A DNA stretch of 12,492 nt from Lachnospiraceae bacterium UBA3282 (lineage in GTDB: Bacteria > Bacillota > Clostridia > Lachnospirales > Lachnospiraceae): the NCBI GenBank assembly GCA_002361735.1, contig DETS01000034.1, positions 19,836 through 32,327 of the forward strand, given 5' to 3'. Both the position numbers and the translations under genes were made by a program. Under the pieces are notes generated by a model. That model ran no database searches. It was given only the letters and a program-made list of their open reading frames with translations, and had not been told where the DNA came from. The first letter of the stretch is position 1; each line of letters starts with the position of its first letter. Positions 1 through 5,068 of this stretch are shown here, piece after piece.

Positions 1-36
1 CACAAATCTCGCGATTGAAAATTTATATTTTCAATC
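1..36 (-). repeat. Truncated copy of the structured leader element (second copy at 5069-5199)
   Basis: Read on the minus strand, 36 down to 13 forms a perfect 10-bp hairpin (GATTGAAAAT, loop ATAA, ATTTTCAATC). The sequence then runs GCGAGATTTGTG to the window edge. The element at 5069 on the plus strand has the same order: GATTGAAAA, an inner stem, TTTTCAATC, then ACGAGTTTGTG, which differs by one substitution and one extra A. The copy is cut by the window edge, so only its first hairpin and the left arm of its second are visible. It points away from the window, towards an unseen minus-strand gene. It could be an RNA leader or a dispersed DNA repeat. Confidence 0.6.
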
Positions 37-40
37 AGTG

Positions 41-48
41 CCCTCCTT
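41..48 (-). promoter_or_regulatory. Strong Shine-Dalgarno sequence facing the left window edge
   Basis: The minus strand reads AAGGAGGG here, five bases before the first hairpin of the repeat. No ATG, GTG or long frame starts at a normal distance. The frame beginning ATT GAA AAT stays open to the window edge and contains Phe-Gln-Ser-Arg, as does the small frame in the second copy of the repeat. Either a short leader peptide with a rare start codon is translated, or the site is a relic. Between this site and 203 I see an imperfect GAAGAT/ATCTTC hairpin (83-102) and no gene. Confidence 0.35.
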
Positions 49-203
49 AGCTTTCTACGCTGTAAGTCCGTTTACTGAATCCGAAGATCACACAGAATCT
101 TCTCTTATCATATATATCGCCAGTGGGTGAATCTTTCTTAATAGGGTGGATAGGAAAAAAGTAACATTTTTCTTGAGTGTATTAAATGTTTTTTACAAAA
201 AGG

Positions 204-232
204 TTGAAAAGTAATAAATAAGGATATATAAT
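204..232 (+). promoter_or_regulatory. Sigma-A promoter of the HTH-Uma2 gene
   Basis: A -35 box TTGAAA (204-209) is followed by a 17-bp spacer and a perfect -10 box TATAAT (227-232). The start codon of the next gene lies 32 bases downstream, and the surrounding sequence is strongly A+T-rich. Confidence 0.75.
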
Positions 233-264
233 AATAAAAAGGACGCAAAAAGGAGGGGCGTAAT

Positions 265-1113
265 ATGAGCATGACACTGGCGGATATTTTAAGAATCAAA
301 GAAGAACGCGGTTACAGTGTGGCGAAACTCTCTGAGTACAGCGGTGTGCCGGTCGGAACGTTACAAAAACTCCTGCGTGGGGAGAGCAAGAATCCCAGAA
401 AGGCGACACTGGATGCCATTGAAAAGGTGCTGCACGGGGATGAGAAGCGTTATCCGGGTAAAGCTTACGAGTACGAGGTGGAGGGCAGACGCCCCGATAT
501 GCTTAGAGAACCGGCCCTTCAATATGGGATCGGCTCGCGCGGACAGGGAGAGTATACGCTGCAGGATTACTATGCTCTGCCCGATGACAGGCGGGTGGAA
601 TTGATCGACGGTCATTTCTATGATATGGCGGCGCCGTCGTTCGTACATCAGCAGATTGTCGGCTTTGTCTATGCGCAGATTCGGGACTTTATCGAAAAAA
701 ACGGCGGGGATTGCATCCCGTCTGTCTCTCCGGTCGATGTGCAGCTTGACTGCGACAATAAAACGATGATACAGCCGGACGTACTCATTGTGTGTGATCC
801 GAAAAAGGTGAGAAATTTCGGCGTTTTGGGAGCTCCGGATTTTGTGCTGGAGGTTATCTCTCCTTCCTCGAAAGAGAAGGATATGCTGACAAAGCTTGCA
901 AAGTATATGGAAGCGGGAGTAAAGGAGTATTGGGTGATCGATCCCGAAAGGAAGGTTTTGGTCGTCTATCTGGCAGAGGAGAGGGGCATGCCCTGCATGT
1001 ATCCTTTGCAGGGGCAGGTTGGCATCCGGCTTTACGAGGGGCGGCTGCAGATCGATCTGGGGAAGATAGATGAGATGATCGGGAAAATGAAACGGATTAT
1101 CGGGGAGGAGTAG
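265..1113 (+). CDS. HTH-domain Uma2-family (DUF820) putative PD-(D/E)XK nuclease
   Basis: The 282-residue protein has two parts. Residues 3-58 form a helix-turn-helix of the XRE/Cro type (SVAKLSEYSGVPVGTLQKLL). Residues 95-275 match the Uma2 family, a PD-(D/E)XK nuclease fold that is widespread in cyanobacteria and Clostridia and has no settled role. Visible family landmarks are VELIDG (Glu112), QPDVLIV (Asp172) and the VLEVISPSS strand (Glu196), followed by Lys203-Lys206 and GVKEYWVID (218-226). The ATG at 265 is supported by AGGAGG at 251-256, eight bases upstream, and by the promoter at 204-232. The gene is monocistronic and converges on the ABC operon. The HTH suggests DNA binding, and nuclease activity is inferred from the fold only. 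Family assignment is confident, function is not. Confidence 0.85.
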   Translation: MSMTLADILRIKEERGYSVAKLSEYSGVPVGTLQKLLRGESKNPRKATLDAIEKVLHGDEKRYPGKAYEYEVEGRRPDMLREPALQYGIGSRGQGEYTLQDYYALPDDRRVELIDGHFYDMAAPSFVHQQIVGFVYAQIRDFIEKNGGDCIPSVSPVDVQLDCDNKTMIQPDVLIVCDPKKVRNFGVLGAPDFVLEVISPSSKEKDMLTKLAKYMEAGVKEYWVIDPERKVLVVYLAEERGMPCMYPLQGQVGIRLYEGRLQIDLGKIDEMIGKMKRIIGEE

Positions 1114-1116
1114 AGG

Positions 1117-1154
1117 AAAGGGCGGTGGCGAAGTATCACACTTGCGCCACCCCT
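1117..1154. terminator. Hairpin between convergent genes, probable bidirectional terminator
   Basis: GTGGCG (1125-1130) pairs with CGCCAC (1145-1150). The stem continues inward as AAGT/ACTT and outward, past a CG bulge, as AGGG/CCCT. It lies between the stops of the Uma2 gene and the ABC permease gene. Neither side carries a good T-tract, so efficiency as an intrinsic terminator is uncertain. Confidence 0.5.
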
Positions 1155-1164
1155 CGATGTATGG

Positions 1165-1863
1165 TTAATTGCCGTCAAGCGTTGATTTTTTGTAGGCAGT
1201 AAAGAACAACCCTGCAAAGAGCAGCATATTTGCCGCGAGGATGCAAACGTTCTCCACGGAAAACCGGGGATCGCTGATTTCAGAAAGCGCCAGCCTGATT
1301 TGTTCGGAATAGGTATATTTGGCAAATTTTGCCACAGTTTCGTTAAACAATGCAAGCATGGGCAGAAATGAAAAAAATATCATGATCGGGACCATCAGTG
1401 AGGTGGCCATCATCTGCGTTTTGCTAAAAGTGCCGATCGCGGCGCCGAGCAGCAGTGATGCAAGGATGCCGACGGACATAATGAGCAGAAAGAAGATGCG
1501 CTCCTTCGGCGTGTAGTTTCCTGCGAAGCAGATGACGGCTGAACCGAGCAGACAGAAAAGCCACACATAACTGCCGACACCGATCAGATAGGCGGCAGGT
1601 TTTACATTTGACATCAGCAGCACCCGCAGCGTATTTTGTTCCTTTTCTTCCGCTATGATGGAGGAGATGGCAGTCAGGGGTGCCATTCCTATATACATGG
1701 CGGCAAAGAGCAGAACAAAGAAATTCTCAGGCATTCCGGGTATTTGAATGGCATTGTTCATAATAAGTGTCATGATCGGAAACATGATAAATTGAATGAG
1801 AACGGCTTTATTCTTTACCGTGTCCTTTAACTGTTTTTTGAAAATAGCAATCGAGTGCTTCAT
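1165..1863 (-). CDS. ABC-2 type transporter permease
   Basis: This 232-residue integral membrane protein shows about six hydrophobic segments, near residues 20-38, 48-70, 91-115, 122-146, 152-172 and 204-224. After the second segment it carries EEKEQNTLRVLLMS (72-85), which resembles the E-K-E-x-x-T-L segment of ABC-2 permeases such as drug and antibiotic exporters. Its ATG follows the ATPase stop by one base (TGA-t-ATG), and AAAGGGG lies just upstream in the ATPase 3' end, so the two are translationally coupled. It should form the membrane part of an exporter with the ATPase at 1865-2725. The substrate cannot be read from sequence. Self-protection against an antimicrobial or export of a small molecule are the usual options for LytTR-linked ABC-2 systems. 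Confidence 0.9.
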   Translation of the reverse strand: MKHSIAIFKKQLKDTVKNKAVLIQFIMFPIMTLIMNNAIQIPGMPENFFVLLFAAMYIGMAPLTAISSIIAEEKEQNTLRVLLMSNVKPAAYLIGVGSYVWLFCLLGSAVICFAGNYTPKERIFFLLIMSVGILASLLLGAAIGTFSKTQMMATSLMVPIMIFFSFLPMLALFNETVAKFAKYTYSEQIRLALSEISDPRFSVENVCILAANMLLFAGLFFTAYKKSTLDGN

Positions 1864-1864
1864 A

Positions 1865-2725
1865 TCAGTCCAACCCCTTTCCCGTCAATTCAATAAATAC
1901 GCTTTCCAGCGTTGGTTCTGTCGAATGGATGGCAGCGATAGCTTCTTTTTCCAGATAATCGGCAAGCGGCACGGCTGCGGTGCGGTCGTTTGTCAAAGAC
2001 ACCGTTTCGCCGTTTTTTAAGGTGATTTGAATCTTGTTTAAGCGATTGTATTTACGGCATATTTCACGCGGTTCGCCGTATTCAATGAGCTGCCCGTTAC
2101 TGAGCAGTCCCACGTGGTCACAGAGACTTTCGGCTTCAAACATATTGTGCGTAGTGAGGAAGATGGTAGTCCCGTTTTTTTTCTGCTCCCGCAGGATGGC
2201 ATGGATTTCCTTTGTGGTGACCGGGTCCAGTCCGGAGGTCGGTTCATCCAGAAAAAGCAGCCGCGGATGATTCATCAGGGCTCTTGCCAGGGACAGGCGA
2301 TTCTTCATGCCTTTGGAAAGCCCTGAAACCGCTGTTTTTCCGGCTTCATAAAGACCCATGCGTTTTAAGATATCCGCTGTCGTACCAGGTATCGTGTTAC
2401 GGGGCATCTGATAGATTTGGGCGTAAAAAGTCAGATTATCATGGGCGGATAATCGCTCATAGAGACCGAAATTGTCCATCATGACGCCAATTTTGGCGTG
2501 TTCCTTTTGCCCCAATTTTCGGGTGTCCGTTCCAAATAGCGCTGCCTGCCCGTCGGTCTGCGTAAGCTGCCCGGTCAGGAGTTTGATGAGCGTCGTCTTG
2601 CCGGCGCCGGAGGGTCCGAGCAGACCGAAAATTTCCCCTTCCCGCACTTTGAGGGAGAGATGATCGAGGACTTTGCGTTCTCCGAAATGATGAGTTATTT
2701 CTTTTGTGATAATGGTATCATTCAT
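1865..2725 (-). CDS. ABC transporter ATP-binding protein
   Basis: The 286-residue nucleotide-binding subunit contains all the landmarks of the ABC superfamily. These are Walker A GPSGAGKTT (37-45), the signature LSKGM (136-140), Walker B LLFLDEP (156-162), the D-loop SGLDP (164-168) and the H-loop His193 in TTHN. The signature reads LSKGM rather than the canonical LSGGQ, which is common among drug/antibiotic exporter ATPases. The C-terminal 70 residues are the accessory region found in CcmA/NatA-like exporters. It overlaps the DUF3021 gene by eight bases and is one base from the permease gene, consistent with one operon. It energises the permease at 1165-1863, probably for export, since no binding-protein gene is present. 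Confidence 0.95.
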   Translation of the reverse strand: MNDTIITKEITHHFGERKVLDHLSLKVREGEIFGLLGPSGAGKTTLIKLLTGQLTQTDGQAALFGTDTRKLGQKEHAKIGVMMDNFGLYERLSAHDNLTFYAQIYQMPRNTIPGTTADILKRMGLYEAGKTAVSGLSKGMKNRLSLARALMNHPRLLFLDEPTSGLDPVTTKEIHAILREQKKNGTTIFLTTHNMFEAESLCDHVGLLSNGQLIEYGEPREICRKYNRLNKIQITLKNGETVSLTNDRTAAVPLADYLEKEAIAAIHSTEPTLESVFIELTGKGLD

Positions 2726-3203
2726 TATTTGACGCCTCCTTTTTCTTTAGCCGCTCAAGTGCTTCTGTTAGCTTTCGGTTCTCTGTCTTTTCTTTTAACA
2801 GCATCACCAGATAACTGCAGACAAAGGAGAACAGAAAGCAAATAAAGAACAAAGCCCAGGCAATCCACAGATCAGCGGGAAACCATTGAAAGCGGATGAT
2901 AAAAGCAATCATAATGACGAGTACACAGCCCAGCATCCCGACGATTCGCAGGGGAAACGGCAGTTTTTTAATCAGTGTTTCCGTGAAGAATAGAAAGCGC
3001 AGACCGACGATCAGGACGGAAACGCAAAAAAACTGAAATGCCGTTTCTACGGTGAGCCCCCGGCTGCCCAGGGCAAACATCGAGGAAAATTCCTGAGCGG
3101 CGCTGCCGAAAATGATACAAAAAATATTCAGCATCAGTGTGGAAAAACCAAAAACGATCAATACCTGTGCCAGATAGTCAAAGATGTTTTTGTCCCGATC
3201 CAT
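2718..3203 (-). CDS. DUF3021 family membrane protein
   Basis: This 161-residue protein has four predicted membrane spans (about 11-33, 52-74, 84-105 and 111-137) and a charged, coiled-coil-like cytoplasmic tail (135-155, EKTENRKLTEALERLKKK). That architecture, together with its position directly after a LytTR gene, identifies the DUF3021 family. The ATG abuts the TAA of the LytTR gene with no gap, and the end overlaps the ATPase gene by eight bases, so the operon is tightly coupled. In LytTR/DUF3021 pairs the membrane partner is generally thought to modulate its DNA-binding partner. Here that role is inferred from context. No catalytic residues are apparent. Confidence 0.88.
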   Translation of the reverse strand: MDRDKNIFDYLAQVLIVFGFSTLMLNIFCIIFGSAAQEFSSMFALGSRGLTVETAFQFFCVSVLIVGLRFLFFTETLIKKLPFPLRIVGMLGCVLVIMIAFIIRFQWFPADLWIAWALFFICFLFSFVCSYLVMLLKEKTENRKLTEALERLKKKEASNNE

Positions 3204-3644
3204 TTATTTCACCCCCAATCTCTTTTTTAAGCCGTCAGCATATTGTCTGGATGCAATGATCTGTTCGCCGTTTGCCATGGTGATGCGGATCCGCCGGTTC
3301 ATATCGGCTTTCAACGACTGTATGCTTGGCAGATAAATGAGAAAGGATTTGCTGACGCGGAAAAAGCCGTACTCCGCAAGCTGACGCTCCAGTTCGTAAA
3401 GAGGGAAGTCGGATTCGTAAACGTTGTCCGCGGTATAGATGAAACATTTTCGTTCCACGCTTTCAATATAAATAATCTGCGCGATATCGAGCAGATAAAT
3501 CTCATTGCCTTTTCGTCCGGTCAGCTGACAGTCCATCATCCTAAGCGCCGCCAGAACCCGTTCCACCTTCGGTGTCAGTTTGTTGCAGGTGACGACGATT
3601 TCCATGTCGGCTGCCGTTTCATCGATATTGATTTCTATTTTCAA
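3204..3644 (-). CDS. LytTR-type DNA-binding regulator, TTG start
   Basis: The 146-residue regulator consists of a short N-terminal segment (1-40) and a LytTR DNA-binding domain (about 44-143). The domain includes GNEIYLLDIAQIIYIES (46-62), FFRVSKSFLIYL (94-105) and a C-terminal NGEQIIASRQYADGLKKRL. No receiver domain is present, so control is not by a classical phosphorelay. The frame is open further upstream to an ATG at 3746. I chose the TTG at 3644 because AGGGAGG (3650-3656) lies five bases before it, the product then begins with the KIEINID segment usual for this family, and the extra 34 residues would overlap the predicted promoter. It probably regulates its own operon through the direct repeat at 3723-3754. 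Confidence 0.88.
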   Translation of the reverse strand: MKIEINIDETAADMEIVVTCNKLTPKVERVLAALRMMDCQLTGRKGNEIYLLDIAQIIYIESVERKCFIYTADNVYESDFPLYELERQLAEYGFFRVSKSFLIYLPSIQSLKADMNRRIRITMANGEQIIASRQYADGLKKRLGVK

Positions 3645-3683
3645 GACTGCCTCCCTCTGTTGCATTTTGCCTCTGCAAACAGT

Positions 3684-3712
3684 ATGATACAGGAAGAATA
3701 TCTTTTGAGCAA
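3684..3712 (-). promoter_or_regulatory. Predicted promoter of the LytTR-ABC operon
   Basis: On the minus strand, TTGCTC (3712-3707), a 17-bp spacer and TATCAT (3689-3684) form a promoter with a good -10 and a weak -35. The predicted transcript starts about 30 bases before the TTG start codon. A weak -35 next to an upstream direct repeat fits an activator-dependent promoter. Confidence 0.5.
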
Positions 3713-3722
3713 TCGGCAGAGT

Positions 3723-3754
3723 CATGAGTTGCCGCTTGGGGGACATGAGATGCC
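3723..3754 (-). promoter_or_regulatory. Direct repeat, candidate LytTR binding site
   Basis: CATGAGTTGCC (3723-3733) recurs as CATGAGATGCC (3744-3754), with 10 of 11 bases identical and starts exactly 21 bp apart, two helical turns. It lies just upstream of the -35 box of the operon. LytTR proteins typically bind paired direct repeats spaced about two turns apart upstream of a weak -35, so position and spacing fit. The repeat only partly resembles published LytTR consensus sites. Confidence 0.5.
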
Positions 3755-3804
3755 ATGATAGGAAGGACAGGCGGTAATGGGGAAAATGACCAAAAGGGCG
3801 TGCC

Positions 3805-3833
3805 TTGACAGGGCGCTCTTTTTAGTGTATAAA
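3805..3833 (+). promoter_or_regulatory. Near-consensus promoter of the Rrf2 gene
   Basis: TTGACA (3805-3810), a 17-bp spacer and TATAAA (3828-3833) lie 66 bases before the Rrf2 start. The perfect palindrome CTTTATAAAG (3835-3844) sits at the expected transcription start and could be an operator. The -35 also lies within an imperfect hairpin (3794-3820: AAAGGGCG pairing with CGCTCTTT), so the same bases might act as a terminator for readthrough from upstream. Confidence 0.7.
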
Positions 3834-3899
3834 TCTTTATAAAGCATAGTAACACGATGGGAAAATAGTAGATTTGATTGTCGGAGGGAAATGATAGCG

Positions 3900-4334
3900 A
3901 TGAAAATATCCACAAAAGGCAGATATGCGCTCAGACTGATGTTGGATCTGGCAACCCATGACACGGGAGAACCGGTGAGAATTCGGGATATTGCGACGAG
4001 ACAGGAGATATCGGAAAAATATCTGGAGCAGATCATTGCCATCCTGAATAAGGCGGGATTTGTGAGGAGCATCCGAGGTCCTCAGGGCGGTTATTATCTT
4101 ATGAAGGAACCGAAAGAGTACACCGTGGGGATGATCCTGCGCCTGACGGAAGGGTCGCTTGCGCCGGTAGCCTGTTTGGAAGGTGACGTCAATTACTGCG
4201 AGAGGCAGGATAGCTGCGTTACCCTGCGGTTATGGCAGATGCTTGACCGGGCGGTCAGCGATGTGGTGGATCGTGTGACGCTGGCAGATTTGGTGGAGTG
4301 GCAGGAACAGAAGGGAACAGACTATATCATCTGA
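3900..4334 (+). CDS. Rrf2/IscR-family transcriptional regulator
   Basis: The 144-residue protein begins with the typical Rrf2 sequence MKISTKGRYALRLMLDLA. It has a winged helix-turn-helix (about 8-66) with IRDIATRQEISEKYLEQII as the recognition part and RGPQGGYYL (59-67) as the wing. Three cysteines, Cys92, Cys100 and Cys106, lie in the loop after the dimerisation helix, where IscR binds its [2Fe-2S] cluster. That suggests Fe-S or redox sensing. The spacing is C-x7-C-x5-C, slightly longer than the x5/x5 of E. coli IscR. An ATG at 3891 is also in frame, but it is only two bases from GGAGGG (3883-3888). The ATG at 3900 gives the family N-terminus. No isc/suf or cysteine genes follow, so its targets must lie elsewhere. 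Confidence 0.92.
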   Translation: MKISTKGRYALRLMLDLATHDTGEPVRIRDIATRQEISEKYLEQIIAILNKAGFVRSIRGPQGGYYLMKEPKEYTVGMILRLTEGSLAPVACLEGDVNYCERQDSCVTLRLWQMLDRAVSDVVDRVTLADLVEWQEQKGTDYII

Positions 4335-4351
4335 AATCACATAAAAATCAA

Positions 4352-4379
4352 AAAGCTCAGCACGGACGCACTGAGCTTT
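4352..4379. terminator. Intrinsic terminator, best read on the minus strand
   Basis: AAAGCTCAG (4352-4360) pairs perfectly with CTGAGCTTT (4371-4379) across a ten-base loop. Read on the minus strand it is followed by TTTTTGATTTTT, a good T-tract, so it should end the transcript of the small gene at 4407-4634. On the plus strand, behind the Rrf2 gene, the tract is only CTTTCTGACTTCG, so termination there would be weaker. Confidence 0.75.
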
Positions 4380-4406
4380 CTGACTTCGTTTGTATTTTTT
4401 GCAATG

Positions 4407-4634
4407 TTAAGAATATTCTCGCATATTGACAAAATTCTGAAAAGGAAGGGCGTTTTTCGTATATCCGCTGGTGCGGATTTCGATATTTCGACTCCTCTCT
4501 TTTTCAAAAGCCTCGTCCAATACCTCGGAAAAGAACTTTTTTGCGAGGGTTTTGGATGGGTTCTGCTTGGACTGACGGTTTTTGTCTTCTGAAGCTGCCT
4601 TCTTTAACGGGTTGACCGCCATAACCGCTTCCAC
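4407..4634 (-). CDS. Small basic hypothetical protein, start uncertain
   Basis: I do not recognise this protein. From the GTG at 4634 it has 75 residues. From the ATG at 4622 it has 71 and begins MAVNPLKKAASEDKN. The first half is rich in Lys, Ser and Asn, and the middle (about 28-48, KTLAKKFFSEVLDEAFEKER) should be helical. It has no membrane span, signal peptide or cysteine. It is followed by a proper minus-strand terminator, which supports a real transcript. The strong SD (AAGGAGGG, 4678-4671) lies too far upstream of either start. The same frame stays open back to it and reads protein-like (VYANEWYYKVEAV) but contains no ATG, GTG or TTG. Either a rare start codon is used or a small indel disturbed the 5' end. 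Coding status is likely but not certain. Confidence 0.55.
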   Translation of the reverse strand: MEAVMAVNPLKKAASEDKNRQSKQNPSKTLAKKFFSEVLDEAFEKERSRNIEIRTSGYTKNALPFQNFVNMREYS

Positions 4635-4698
4635 TTTATAATACCATTCATTTGCATAAACTGCGGTGATCCCTCCTTGGATTCATATTTGTGCTTGC

Positions 4699-4712
4699 GA
4701 TATGGCCATATC
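4699..4712. repeat. 14-bp perfect palindrome
   Basis: GATATGGCCATATC is self-complementary over its full length. It lies about 20 bp upstream of the strong SD of the small minus-strand gene. It could be an operator, but a chance palindrome cannot be excluded. Confidence 0.3.
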
Positions 4713-4738
4713 TCTAACTGCACAGCGAACTCCTTGTT

Positions 4739-4796
4739 CTGCTAAAGATATCGGCAGGAATCACATTTCCTTAACCCTATCTTAGCAGTTTTTTTT
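4739..4796 (+). terminator. Strong plus-strand intrinsic terminator without an adjacent gene
   Basis: CTGCTAAAGATA (4739-4750) pairs with TATCTTAGCAG (4778-4788), with one bulged A. The loop holds a second small hairpin (AGGAA/TTCCT), and eight T residues follow (4789-4796). The nearest plus-strand gene upstream ends at 4334, behind another hairpin. The terminator may therefore end an unannotated RNA opposite the small minus-strand gene, or catch readthrough before the blaI promoter. Confidence 0.6.
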
Positions 4797-4914
4797 GTGA
4801 AAGGAAAGAAAAAATCTAAAAAAATACAATAAAAGTACAAAATATCAGAAAAATAGAACGATATGACGATAAAAACAGATAAAAAGATGGAGAGAGGCAA
4901 AAAAGATGAAAATG
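4797..4914. other. A-rich stretch without a recognisable gene
   Basis: The plus strand here is very A-rich, with several A5-A7 runs, and contains no frame longer than a few codons with a ribosome binding site. It lies immediately upstream of the blaI promoter, where phased A-tracts can bend DNA and stimulate transcription. I see no other feature. Confidence 0.4.
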
Positions 4915-4979
4915 ATTGGTTGACATTTGACTACCAATGAGCTATGCTGAGATAGAAAGGTAGGCAAATGTCAACCAAT
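4915..4979 (+). promoter_or_regulatory. blaI promoter embedded in a 21-bp inverted repeat, candidate BlaI operator
   Basis: Arms 4915-4935 and 4959-4979 are inverted copies matching at 20 of 21 positions, separated by 23 bp. The left arm contains the -35 box TTGACA (4920-4925). After a 17-bp spacer comes TATGCT (4943-4948), so transcription should start near 4955, just before the right arm. Each arm carries GACATTTGNC (4922-4931 and the complement of 4963-4972), nine of ten matches to the KACAnnTGTM box described for BlaI/CopY-type repressors. Because the transcript would start inside the repeat, it is better explained as a paired DNA operator than as an RNA hairpin. BlaI (5205-5654) is the obvious candidate ligand. 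Confidence 0.6.
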
Positions 4980-5068
4980 ATGAGATTGATCACCTGAGGA
5001 CGTTCACGGCAGGAATGTGATGATGTGAGCGGAGAGGAACGGCGTAAACGGGCACAGAAAGGATATAA

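Noticed and set aside
3645..3746. N-terminal extension of the LytTR protein from ATG 3746
   Set aside because: It would run through the predicted promoter and has no SD. The TTG at 3644 has both an SD and the family N-terminus.
3243..3758. 171-codon plus-strand frame opposite the LytTR gene
   Set aside because: The minus-strand frame has a complete LytTR domain and a well-placed SD. The plus-strand frame has no SD or family motif.
3794..3823. Stand-alone terminator upstream of the Rrf2 gene
   Set aside because: The hairpin is imperfect and its bases contain an ideal -35 box with correct spacing to TATAAA, so the promoter reading is preferred.
4915..4979. Inverted repeat as ends of a small insertion element (MITE)
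   Set aside because: There is no clear target-site duplication outside the arms, only 23 bp lie between them, and the promoter boxes fit the repeat exactly.
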